Below, piece by piece: positions 43,174 through 51,700 of a stretch of 64,000 nt of DNA. The DNA lies in assembly GCF_005281345.1 (NCBI RefSeq), contig NZ_SZXJ01000100.1, forward strand, positions 426 through 64,425. The letters run 5' to 3'. This DNA is from Citrobacter sp. wls619. Its GTDB lineage: Bacteria > Pseudomonadota > Gammaproteobacteria > Enterobacterales > Enterobacteriaceae. A program made the position numbers and the translations under genes. How positions within the stretch are numbered: the first letter of the stretch is position 1; every line of letters begins with the position of its first letter. Under the pieces are notes generated by a model that searched no databases, was not told where the DNA came from, and saw only the letters and a program-made list of their open reading frames with translations.

Positions 43174-43565
43174 AAACGATCATTACTTTTGGCACGTTTG
43201 ATGTTTTTCATATCGGGCATCTGCATATTCTGCAACGCGCCGGGCAGTTGGGGGAGCGACTGATCGTCGGTATCTCTTCCGATGCGCTAAATATGCAGAA
43301 AAAAGGCCGGATGCCGGTTTACAGCCAAAACGATCGCATGGGGATTGTTGCCGGACTTAAATGTGTGGACAGCGTGTTCCTCGAAGAGTCGCTGGAGAAA
43401 AAAGCGGACTATATTCGCCAGTTTAACGCCGATACGCTGGTAATGGGCGATGACTGGGCAGGGCGCTTTGATAGTTTGTCGTACCTGTGCGAAGTGGTCT
43501 ATTTTCCCAGAACGCCATCGATATCCACCACCTCGATTATTGAGGTGGTGAAGAAATTCAAATAA
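43170..43565 (+). CDS. CTP:glycerol-3-phosphate cytidylyltransferase (TagD-like)
   Basis: 131 residues, the length of TagD/GCT enzymes. The nucleotidylyltransferase signature GTFDVFHIGHLHIL lies at residues 8-21, with the catalytic HIGH. The second signature RTPSISTTSII (RTxxISTT) is near residue 115. It should make CDP-glycerol from CTP and glycerol 3-phosphate in the cytoplasm. CDP-glycerol is the donor for teichoic-acid-like polymers and is unusual in enterics. Its ATG overlaps the lfiJ stop, so it is made with the lfiE operon. The CDP-glycerol user is probably the large enzyme encoded at 49083-51644. Confidence 0.87.
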   Translation: MKTIITFGTFDVFHIGHLHILQRAGQLGERLIVGISSDALNMQKKGRMPVYSQNDRMGIVAGLKCVDSVFLEESLEKKADYIRQFNADTLVMGDDWAGRFDSLSYLCEVVYFPRTPSISTTSIIEVVKKFK

Positions 43566-43622
43566 GATATTATAAGCGATAGTATTTCCTGACTGAATTT
43601 TTATGAAGTAAATAATAAACAG

Positions 43623-44354
43623 TTAATCACTGTGTTTATAAGCCAGGTGATAAAGCTCTGAAATGTGTTTTACTTTCATCCCAAACTTAGCGAAAAGGAT
43701 ATCAAGAGATTTGTTTGAATGAATGGTTATATGACCATTTCGTGGGGCTATATACCAAAAATTCATTAGCTCAGCCAGGTGTAAGTCATTTGTGAGAGTT
43801 GAAAAGAAGTATTTCCCATTCTCTTGATCCAGAAGAGAGTCTATAATCTCCATTGTTTTGACTGGCGTTGGCGTATGCTCCATGACTTCAAATGAAGTCA
43901 TAAACTCGAATCTTTCCTCTGGCATTGGTGCTGAATTATTAAATGGATCCCAGCCAACAGCATCAGTACCATATTCTTTTAGCAACTTCACCAGTTGTCC
44001 ATCGCCGCAGCCAAAATCAATCATGCGAAAACTCTCGAGATTTTTGAAAGCATTGCGTAGCAAAGTGAAGTTATGAGCAGACCTTTTCGAGATAAAGTTG
44101 GGATCATGCTTAGTATACTCTGCATTGTATATATGCTGGGAGTAATCATCATCAGACCATGTATCAAAAGCGTGGGTATATATTAAACCGCAGTTTTTGC
44201 ATTTATAATAATAGATAGCATGGCCGCTCAGAGGATAGTTGTATCTATGCACATTGTTGCCATAGCAAGATACATTAAAGTCAGTCACTCCATAGAGTTC
44301 TGGTGATGAATCGCAAATTTTGCATTGGGGGGATGGTGTCGAATGTAATTTCAT
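43623..44354 (-). CDS. Zinc-ribbon class I SAM methyltransferase
   Basis: 243 residues. An N-terminal zinc ribbon pairs C11-x2-C14 (QCKICDSS) with CKNCGLIYTH, and the SAM-binding motif I is MIDFGCGDGQLVKLLKEYG. This layout (CxxC...CxxC plus methyltransferase) is common in surface-sugar clusters for methylating nucleotide or lipid-linked sugars. It is the last gene of the minus-strand cassette, 51 bp after the sulfatase-like gene, and converges on the cytidylyltransferase gene. The exact substrate is unknown. ATG 44354 is chosen over a TTG seven codons upstream. Confidence 0.75.
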   Translation of the reverse strand: MKLHSTPSPQCKICDSSPELYGVTDFNVSCYGNNVHRYNYPLSGHAIYYYKCKNCGLIYTHAFDTWSDDDYSQHIYNAEYTKHDPNFISKRSAHNFTLLRNAFKNLESFRMIDFGCGDGQLVKLLKEYGTDAVGWDPFNNSAPMPEERFEFMTSFEVMEHTPTPVKTMEIIDSLLDQENGKYFFSTLTNDLHLAELMNFWYIAPRNGHITIHSNKSLDILFAKFGMKVKHISELYHLAYKHSD

Positions 44355-44405
44355 GAATCGTCTCAATAATCTCAATGTATTTTTAGGGCAGGAAGTGACT
44401 TTTCT

Positions 44406-45605
44406 TCATTTATGGTTTTTTTTACTATCGATCCATGAATCCAGTTGTTGCTGTAGATGATGAAAGTTATCAGCTAATACCTGTGCGATATCCGCTGAGA
44501 AAAAATGCGTGATATGAGGATGGGCCCCACCCATACGCTGCCGGTCCACCTTTTTGAGATCGAGGTATGGAGTACCTGACTTACTATCTTTTAATAATGT
44601 TAAAATATCTAACTGGTTTGCCGGATCGATTTTCCATAGAAACATCTTGAATTTACTATCTACTTTCATTAAATGAAAATATTCATTGGTGATAGCATAA
44701 CCTTTTTTTAAGGGGCTTCCCTGGTGTTGGCTTTTTTGTTGTGCAAATAGATTACGGCTAAAGCAGACTTTACGTTGCGGGGTTAAGGCAAAGAACTTAT
44801 TGTCACAACGCGTTGAAGGTACATTTGCTAATGTCAAAACCGTATTATAGATATCAACCATGCTAATCATATGATTTAAATCAGCCGATTTCATTCCAGG
44901 GCAAAAAATAAACGCTGGGGTATGTACTAATGATGTATACGGTTCAATACCATGGGTATAGCCGCCATTAAAGCCATGTCCCCAAAAGTCATCGCCATGA
45001 TCGCCAAAGGCGACGATAATTGTATTATCGAGTTTTTGGGCTTCCAGCAGCATTTTAATGGTCTGTCCGACCATAAAATCCATGCTTTGGTAACCACGTT
45101 GCCAGCGTTCGAGGCTGTTAGCGCCACCTTTTTTAATGTCGTCGTAATAACAAAGATGGCTACTGAGATTCCATAAGTAGAGCGCAAAGGGTTCCGGCCG
45201 GGAAACGACCTGCTGCATTTCTGCCAGCATTATTTTCGACGTGTCATACCAGTTAAAGGTATCCGTTGCACTCCAGATTGCATCGACATTTGCCCAGTTT
45301 TTTGGGTATCCCATACCTGCTGTGGTGTATCCGTGCTGCTTTAAAACATCGAAAAGCGCGGGGCAGTGGCGATGGATGGAGATGTTTTCCTCAAGATGGA
45401 TATTATGCTCTAACGTATTGTCATCCCCGTGTAAGAGGTCGCTTAACGCCATCAGTGAGGAGGTTGCACTCGAGATAAAATTATTGAATCGCAGCGACTG
45501 ATTATAGATTTTATTAGTAAAAGGAAACCACTGCCGATTATTAAAAATCGTGTGGTTAAGACTTTCAAGATGCAAAAATATAATGTTTTTTTTCATGTTA
45601 TTCAC
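44406..45605 (-). CDS. Soluble sulfatase/alkaline-phosphatase-fold enzyme (phosphoglycerol-transferase-like)
   Basis: 399 residues, with no signal peptide or membrane helix. The metal-site start NIIFLHLESLNHTIF (E14) recalls the lipoteichoic acid synthase and MdoB families (I...LES). The catalytic nucleophile region is FISSATSSLMALSDLL (S46-S50), and the second metal-binding motif is FGDHGDDFWGHG (D202, H203). Membrane-anchored relatives transfer phosphoglycerol or phosphoethanolamine; a soluble, probably cytoplasmic form suggests action on a nucleotide or lipid-linked glycan intermediate, or on protein. It overlaps the ATP-grasp/HAD gene by 8 bp. The reaction is inferred from family and neighbours. 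Confidence 0.7.
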   Translation of the reverse strand: MNNMKKNIIFLHLESLNHTIFNNRQWFPFTNKIYNQSLRFNNFISSATSSLMALSDLLHGDDNTLEHNIHLEENISIHRHCPALFDVLKQHGYTTAGMGYPKNWANVDAIWSATDTFNWYDTSKIMLAEMQQVVSRPEPFALYLWNLSSHLCYYDDIKKGGANSLERWQRGYQSMDFMVGQTIKMLLEAQKLDNTIIVAFGDHGDDFWGHGFNGGYTHGIEPYTSLVHTPAFIFCPGMKSADLNHMISMVDIYNTVLTLANVPSTRCDNKFFALTPQRKVCFSRNLFAQQKSQHQGSPLKKGYAITNEYFHLMKVDSKFKMFLWKIDPANQLDILTLLKDSKSGTPYLDLKKVDRQRMGGAHPHITHFFSADIAQVLADNFHHLQQQLDSWIDSKKNHK

Positions 45606-46866
45606 ATATTAATAGTTCGAGCATGCTGATGTCGAAGACAGGGATGGCGGTGACAGAGGAAACTTCCTGCCTTTCACGAAAACTGTCATCGATAAATATG
45701 GCGTCGGGTTCGTGAATATAATCACTTTTTTTATCGTGTTTACCCAAGTGGGTGACGGTGTCAAATAAAGCGTTAATCCGCCGTTGCGCCAGTTCAGCGT
45801 AAATATCACCGGCATGACGCGTGATGAGATGAATTTTTATTCCGCGATTCAGACACTGGCAGAGAAAGGTGAAGACAGGCACGCAGAGTTTATTTTTTAG
45901 CACTATCGTATCATCGTAGTCGATGTACACATGCCGGTAGGTAAAATCATACGTATAGTGATTGGCTAAGCTGCGGGTTATTTGCAGGTTTTCAGCGAGC
46001 GGGCGCAGCGAGACGTTAACGCGCATACTTTCGTACAATGTCAGCATGGCGAAATTGATGCCATTGGCGCGGTTGAGCGCCATTGTTCCAGCAATACGCG
46101 GAGCAACTTCCAGTAATGTCAACGTACCCGAGGCAGAACGCTTCAACTGAAAAAACCATGCGCCGTATAACTGTAAGCGCTGTGATATCGCACGTGCGTA
46201 AGTTTCAACTTCTGGCAGGCTGACTAATGCGGAAGTCATCGCAATACCGGCTCGTATCCGCGAGCGTACGCGTGGTTGGCAAAATAATAACCCCTGCGCG
46301 CGATCGGAAAAACAGTCTACGGTGAATTCTTCACCGTTTAAATATTCACATATGATCAGATCATTTCTCTGTGCGAGGATCGATGCCAGCCTCTCTGGGG
46401 AATCAATACGCAAAGCTCCCTGCGCACCTTGCCCGCGGTCGGGTTTGACAAATACGGGCCAGTGCGCGATCTCTTTGGGATCATTGAATACGGCTGGCAG
46501 AGGGACCGCACCTTTAAGCGCCTGGTAGGTTTTACTTTTAAACCGCGTGATGCGGCATGTTTCCTGTGATGGGCAGAGTACCGTAGCGGAAAGCGCCTCC
46601 CGGTTTTCAGACAGAAAAAGAAGAGCGTCATCATGAGCCGGAAAAATATAATCAATACTTTCTTGTACAACTAATGCCTGTAAGACAGGTAACCCATCCT
46701 GATGCGTAACATCCGGCACGACATGGTATTCGCAAGCGTAATGTCGGGCATGGCTGTCGTAGTCGGCACCGGCAAGAACCAGATTAATGTTTTTTTCGTT
46801 GCGCAGAGACAGGTAAATCTCACGCCCAATCTCAGTTCCCGCCGGGAAGATAAGGACATTGATCAT
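45598..46866 (-). CDS. ATP-grasp ligase fused to a HAD phosphatase domain
   Basis: 422 residues. Residues 1-300 are an ATP-grasp enzyme: FPAGTEIGREIYLSL start, WPVFVKPDRGQGAQGALRI nucleotide-binding loop, ICEYLNGEEFTVDCF, and LLEVAPRIAGTMALNRANGINF metal-binding block. Residues 310-420 are a HAD-type phosphatase: motif I D316-x-D318-x-T320 (YIDYDDTIV), motif II HLITRH and motif IV FIDDSF. ATP-grasp enzymes join carboxylates to amines or thiols through an acyl phosphate; the fused HAD might remove a phosphate from the product or intermediate. It overlaps both neighbours by 4 and 8 bp. The substrate is unknown. Confidence 0.75.
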   Translation of the reverse strand: MINVLIFPAGTEIGREIYLSLRNEKNINLVLAGADYDSHARHYACEYHVVPDVTHQDGLPVLQALVVQESIDYIFPAHDDALLFLSENREALSATVLCPSQETCRITRFKSKTYQALKGAVPLPAVFNDPKEIAHWPVFVKPDRGQGAQGALRIDSPERLASILAQRNDLIICEYLNGEEFTVDCFSDRAQGLLFCQPRVRSRIRAGIAMTSALVSLPEVETYARAISQRLQLYGAWFFQLKRSASGTLTLLEVAPRIAGTMALNRANGINFAMLTLYESMRVNVSLRPLAENLQITRSLANHYTYDFTYRHVYIDYDDTIVLKNKLCVPVFTFLCQCLNRGIKIHLITRHAGDIYAELAQRRINALFDTVTHLGKHDKKSDYIHEPDAIFIDDSFRERQEVSSVTAIPVFDISMLELLICE

Positions 46867-47978
46867 GCGGTTATCAGCTCGATAATGGTGCTGAGTTCAG
46901 CGGATGTCATATCTGGATAAATCGGCAGGCACAGCACCTGTTCGGCGATTTGGTTTGCCACAGGCAGCGTCTCTTTATTGGCGCCAGACATGTTTTTGTA
47001 CATGTTGAGATTAGACAGCAGGGGGTAGAAATATCGCCGCGTTAGGATGTTATGGCTTTTGAGATGATCGTATAACCCATCTCGCGACATTTTATAATCA
47101 GGACGCACGAGGATTGGGAAGTAACTGTAGTTACTCTTGTGATTCGCGTTGCTTGCCGGAATGAAAATGCCTTGCGTATTGGCTAACTGCTCACGGTAAC
47201 ATTTATCGATTTTTTGGCGTTTTGCTATCGCCTCATCCACATACTGTAATTGCAAGAGACCAAAAGCGGACTGGACCTCATTCATTTTTCCATTGATGCC
47301 AGGCGCCACAACGGTTAACTCGTCAGCAATACCAAAGTTCTTCAGATAATCGATTCGTTGTTTGGTTTTTTTATCGTAGCTAACGATAGCGCCGCCTTCA
47401 AAGGTGTTGAACACTTTGGTGGCATGGAAGCTCAGTACGGAAAGATCGCCATGGCGTAGAATGCTTCCGCCACAATCTTCTACAGCAAAGGCATGCGCCG
47501 CATCGTAAATAACAGGAATACCGTAATTATTGGATATTCTCTCAATTTCAGCGGTGTCGCAGGTTTGCCCGTAGACATGTACCGGCATGATCAATCCCGT
47601 TTTGCCGGTAATCGCAGATTCAATCAGGTGTGGGTTGATGTTAAAGCTGTGCGGATCAATATCAACAAATACCGGCGTTAACTGGTTCCAGAGAATACTG
47701 TGCGTAGTGGCGACAAAAGAATAGGGCGTAGTAATGACCTCGCCCTTAATTCGCAGCGTTTGCATCGCGGCGATTAAAGCGATGGTGGCATTACAAAACA
47801 GCGAGATATAGGGAACATTCAAATAAGAGGCTAACTTCTCCTCCAGCAGCTGATGCATGGCGCCGTTATTTGTTAATTGCTTACTTGACCAGATCTCTTG
47901 CAGATAAGGCATAAACTCTTCCAGCGGAGGCAGGAAGGGTTTAGTGACGGTGATAAGGTTTGGTTCTGCTTGTTTCAT
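46863..47978 (-). CDS. DegT/DnrJ/EryC1-family PLP sugar aminotransferase
   Basis: 371 residues. The PLP lysine is K188 in LSVLSFHATKVFNTFEGGAI, with the cofactor aspartate in VIYDAAHAFAVEDCGG. The family makes amino sugars from nucleotide-linked keto sugars, or in a few cases acts as a dehydratase. No nucleotide-sugar dehydratase or dehydrogenase sits in the cassette, so the keto-sugar precursor must come from elsewhere. It overlaps the ATP-grasp gene and the preceding glycosyltransferase by 4 bp each. Confidence 0.85.
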   Translation of the reverse strand: MKQAEPNLITVTKPFLPPLEEFMPYLQEIWSSKQLTNNGAMHQLLEEKLASYLNVPYISLFCNATIALIAAMQTLRIKGEVITTPYSFVATTHSILWNQLTPVFVDIDPHSFNINPHLIESAITGKTGLIMPVHVYGQTCDTAEIERISNNYGIPVIYDAAHAFAVEDCGGSILRHGDLSVLSFHATKVFNTFEGGAIVSYDKKTKQRIDYLKNFGIADELTVVAPGINGKMNEVQSAFGLLQLQYVDEAIAKRQKIDKCYREQLANTQGIFIPASNANHKSNYSYFPILVRPDYKMSRDGLYDHLKSHNILTRRYFYPLLSNLNMYKNMSGANKETLPVANQIAEQVLCLPIYPDMTSAELSTIIELITA

Positions 47979-49051
47979 TGCTGAAGATCCTGAGAGAATT
48001 TTGCGCTGATTTGTTGGTATTGCTCGGGCAGTCTGCTTTTTAAGCTGGAGAGGATCGTGCTTCTTATCTTATTGTCAGTAATGCTCTTTAATGCCGCGCA
48101 ATATAATTGCGGTAATATCTCCAGACGAATGTCACAATAGATGATGGCTTGCACGATATGATATTGTGCTTTATTAACATCTTTAGTGTGGATCGCCGCG
48201 ATAAAACCCTGAAAATGGAGCAAGGGGTCAGTTGGATGTTTAACTAACAGTTCGTCAATATCTTCCTTGACCAGCGTATGATCGGGGTGGGCATACTGTT
48301 TCCAGCGACTGTTCATCGCTTCTACCCAGGCGTCTTCATGTTTCCATTGATTCAGGATCATCATCCTGTTTCGGTACATTAATTTGCTGTTATCTTTTCT
48401 GTACCAGGTGTTATTGTCATGTCGACGGTAGTAGGCCACTAAACGCTGCGTTGAAATAAAGTGACCCTGGCGGGAAAGTTTCAGAAACATATCCCAGTCT
48501 TCCTGGACCAGTTCGGGATCGGAACGTTCTATCTTCAGATACGCCTCGCGGCGGATTAACGATCCGATATAAAGACTAAGATTTCCGGAAACCAGCAGAT
48601 GATGAAAAACGTCACCATTAAGGAAGAGATCGCTGTAAGGAAAACGCGAGCCGTCAGGCATGATGACCTGAATGGCGCTATAGCACATTACACAGTGCGG
48701 GTTTTTCTCTAACACATTAACCTGGTGAGAGATTTTAGTGGGAACAATAAGATCGTCTGAGTCGACCGCGGCAATATATTTTCCCGTGGCCATGTTCATA
48801 GCTTCGATGATCGGTTTATCGCCAGTTTTATCCTTCTGCGAATAATAGTTGGTCTCCCGCAGTATTGTTTTGCAATTATATTTCTGCTGGTATTTTTTAA
48901 TGATTTCGACGGACCGATCGGTAGAGGCATCATCGACGATAATGACTTCGGTATTTTTCCACGTCTGGTTAAAGACGCTATCCAGCGCCTCTTCAAGAAA
49001 AGCGTCGTGGTTATAACTGGTAACGATAATACTCACTAAAGGCGTTGGCAT
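47975..49051 (-). CDS. Family 2 glycosyltransferase
   Basis: 358 residues from ATG 49051 (MPTPLVSIIVTSYNHDAFLEEALDSVF), the normal GT2 N-terminus; 96 bp of open frame upstream lack a recognisable domain. GT-A landmarks are EVIIVDDASTDRSVEIIK and YIAAVDSDDLIVPTK (DxD), with a downstream QEDWDMFLKLSRQGHF acceptor region. The C-terminal 100 residues are helical. It transfers a sugar from a nucleotide donor, presumably onto the glycan made by this cassette. It lies between the large multidomain enzyme and the aminotransferase. Confidence 0.86.
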   Translation of the reverse strand: MPTPLVSIIVTSYNHDAFLEEALDSVFNQTWKNTEVIIVDDASTDRSVEIIKKYQQKYNCKTILRETNYYSQKDKTGDKPIIEAMNMATGKYIAAVDSDDLIVPTKISHQVNVLEKNPHCVMCYSAIQVIMPDGSRFPYSDLFLNGDVFHHLLVSGNLSLYIGSLIRREAYLKIERSDPELVQEDWDMFLKLSRQGHFISTQRLVAYYRRHDNNTWYRKDNSKLMYRNRMMILNQWKHEDAWVEAMNSRWKQYAHPDHTLVKEDIDELLVKHPTDPLLHFQGFIAAIHTKDVNKAQYHIVQAIIYCDIRLEILPQLYCAALKSITDNKIRSTILSSLKSRLPEQYQQISAKFSQDLQQ

Positions 49052-49082
49052 AGCGTAATCTCTGGCGAAAATTATTGTGTTA

Positions 49083-51644
49083 TCAACTAAATAGCTTCTG
49101 TTGCAAACTAAGCAGTAACGTATTGCTCTGCTGCCTGGATGAGGCATCGATGAGCTCTACGATCTCCTGCGCTGCCCGTTTCCCCGCCTGACCATCCATA
49201 AACGCATCGCAATAGTGATGGCGAATCTCAGCCAATGGCGCTTCCAGCGCAGCCCAGTCAAACTCGCAAGAGAGTGCGTGGCGTAAGCTCTGTATATCCT
49301 GTGCCACCGGGAGAACGTCGCGGATACGCTGATCCGCGCTATCGGGGGTTGAGAAACTTTGTTGGCCATCCAGCAACGAGGCCATCTCAGGCCAGCTCAG
49401 TAAAATGACGCGTTTATTCATATGAATGGCGTCAAAAATAAAGCCGCTGCTGTCCGTCAGGACGTAATCCGCCTGCGCAATAAGCGCCAGCAAATGCTGC
49501 TGATCGTCCAGTCTGTTCTTTAAATAGCGCTGCGCCAGTGCCAGAGAGGCGGCTTCCTCCGGCCTGTGCCGGGTGCCATGATGCAGTTTGGTGACGACAT
49601 TGTATTCATGGTTTAACCGGCTGAGCTGTTCCGCCCAATGGGGGAGCGAGCTTAGCGCGCCATAGGTTGGCGCATACAGGATGGTCTGCTTTTTCGCATT
49701 CAGCTTCAGGCTGTTGGGCAGCGTGGTATCGTAAGTGTGGTTATGCCATTCATCGAAACGGGGATTCCCCACCACTTTAGCACTACCGCCGATATCAAGT
49801 GCGCGCTGACTATAGTGGCTGTAGCACAAGATGCGGTGATAAAAGGCGTTCCACCAGGCATGATTCCACTCTTCTTTCGCCAGCCCATACAGGGTACGAA
49901 CATGGGTATCCGCCAGCCCGTTCAGCAACGGCGTGTAGTAAGGACTGATCAGGCACCGGAAGCGCTGACGCTGTTCAATGACCGCAGAAAGACGCGTTCC
50001 GCCGAGAGCAGGATCGTTAATGGTTTTAATCGTCGCTGTCATCTCATCCAGAAACGATTTGGATATTTTGTCACTGACCAGCAGCGAGCAGGTATGGCCC
50101 ATCGCCTGCAGTTCGGTAATGATGGGGCGATAGACCGCGTAATGCAGCGAAGTTTCCATATAGAAGCCAATGGCATCTATCTGCGTGGATGTCGTAGCAG
50201 GCGAGTGGCTTAACAACGTATTGACGGTCTCGGGTTTCTTATTGATTTTATTGAAGTAGTACCCGATGTTATCGGTTTCTTTTTTCTCGATATCGCTGTA
50301 TCCCGCACGCTGATAGCAGATGCTTGGGTAACAAGAGAGCCATTTTCCTTCACGTAGCAGCGGCTGCCATTGCCCTTCGAGCGTATCGGAGAGGTCATGT
50401 TCCATCTGCTGAGCCAGCGCCGGGTAATAGCTGCTGTTGACCAGATAGGCGCAAACCTTATTGCAGTCGCGGGCATGGATCATGCCATTGAGGCTTTTGA
50501 GTTCGCGGCCTTGTTTAATTTCCCCGCCGAGGATAACCACCTCCCACGGAAAGCCAGGCAGCGCGTTCAGAAGCGAATTGAGTACCCGGATATGCTTTTC
50601 CTGCTTCAGGATCACGCTATCGTCTTCAAGTAGCAGGTAGTTTTTCCAGCCGTTACGCTGTGCCAGCTGCAGCGCCTGCATATGAGACTGGCGGCGACCC
50701 GTCTGGCCGTTAGTGGCAACTGACGCCGCAAGACGAGTGATCTTTTGCGTAGGGAAATTGAGAAACGTCAGCTCTTGCTGGATGTGCGCTAAACGATCCG
50801 GACGTGAGTCCAGATTCACGATCACCACCTGATCGATGTAATCCCACTGGATCGGCTGATGATGGGTGGCGTTATGCAGACTCTGATACCAGTTTTTTAG
50901 CATCGGGTCGGTCATCGCCTGGGCCAGCGAGGTGTTGAGCGGCTCGCTGCTACCCAAAACAAAGTCTTTATCGAACGTATTTTGGCTGTGCGAGATACAA
51001 ATAATGGTGCGTTCACCCGGCAATTGCAGCGGGTTCGCGGTGAATTGGTTGGTGAATCCTTCTTCTTCGCCTAAGTTGCAGTCATCATCGTAACGGTGCT
51101 TTTTTAAATAATTGCGGTGGTAGCAAAAGGTACCGTTGAGAATGTTCTGCGGGCCAAAGCTGCGGCTTTTGAACAGCCGGTTGATATGGCTGTACCAGAT
51201 GGGGATCTGATCGGAGCCCGAAATCAGCGCCCGGTGGCGCTGCATCATATCGATGGTGTAAGAGATTTTATCCGCCGGATAATAATCATCGTCGTCCATA
51301 CAGAGAATATATTCACCTAACGCCAGCGCATTGAGCATATTGCGCTTTTTGCCCAGCGTCAGTTTTTCCGCATGGTAGATATAACGAATATTAAATTTCT
51401 CCGGATGATTCTGCGTCAGTCTGTCAATGATCGACTGATGGCTTTGCGGAGAATCATCCAGGATAACCAGCTCCCGGCGGTCGGCAGGGTAGTCCTGATA
51501 ACGGAACATATACAGCAAATAGGGTAAGAAAGCGGCGCGGTTCCACGTGGGTGTAATGACGCTGACAAACGGTTTTTCGCGGCCAGTGTCGAGCGTTTTA
51601 ACGATGCCGGTCAGGGCGGAACGTGCTTTGGAGGATTCAGACAT
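49083..51644 (-). CDS. Three-domain enzyme: GT2 + GT25-like + CDP-glycerol glycerophosphotransferase
   Basis: 853 residues. Domain 1 (about 25-230) is a GT2 glycosyltransferase (SVITPTWNRAAFLPYLL, ILCMDDDDYYPADK). Domain 2 (about 265-475) looks like family 25 (QVVIVNLDSRPDRLAHIQQEL, KNYLLLEDDSVILK). Domain 3 (about 485-840) resembles TagF/CDP-glycerol glycerophosphotransferase (TILYAPTYGALSS, VTKLHHGTRHRPEE, YVLTDSSGFIFDAIHMNKRVIL). So one protein may build a sugar backbone and add glycerol phosphate. The matching CDP-glycerol synthase is encoded at 43170. ATG 51644 gives MSESSKARSALTG; an in-frame extension to 51701 exists. Confidence 0.8.
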   Translation of the reverse strand: MSESSKARSALTGIVKTLDTGREKPFVSVITPTWNRAAFLPYLLYMFRYQDYPADRRELVILDDSPQSHQSIIDRLTQNHPEKFNIRYIYHAEKLTLGKKRNMLNALALGEYILCMDDDDYYPADKISYTIDMMQRHRALISGSDQIPIWYSHINRLFKSRSFGPQNILNGTFCYHRNYLKKHRYDDDCNLGEEEGFTNQFTANPLQLPGERTIICISHSQNTFDKDFVLGSSEPLNTSLAQAMTDPMLKNWYQSLHNATHHQPIQWDYIDQVVIVNLDSRPDRLAHIQQELTFLNFPTQKITRLAASVATNGQTGRRQSHMQALQLAQRNGWKNYLLLEDDSVILKQEKHIRVLNSLLNALPGFPWEVVILGGEIKQGRELKSLNGMIHARDCNKVCAYLVNSSYYPALAQQMEHDLSDTLEGQWQPLLREGKWLSCYPSICYQRAGYSDIEKKETDNIGYYFNKINKKPETVNTLLSHSPATTSTQIDAIGFYMETSLHYAVYRPIITELQAMGHTCSLLVSDKISKSFLDEMTATIKTINDPALGGTRLSAVIEQRQRFRCLISPYYTPLLNGLADTHVRTLYGLAKEEWNHAWWNAFYHRILCYSHYSQRALDIGGSAKVVGNPRFDEWHNHTYDTTLPNSLKLNAKKQTILYAPTYGALSSLPHWAEQLSRLNHEYNVVTKLHHGTRHRPEEAASLALAQRYLKNRLDDQQHLLALIAQADYVLTDSSGFIFDAIHMNKRVILLSWPEMASLLDGQQSFSTPDSADQRIRDVLPVAQDIQSLRHALSCEFDWAALEAPLAEIRHHYCDAFMDGQAGKRAAQEIVELIDASSRQQSNTLLLSLQQKLFS

Positions 51645-51700
51645 GGTGATGTGTATTCGCGATTCGAAAAAGGACCGGGCATTCACCCGGCCAACAGGCA

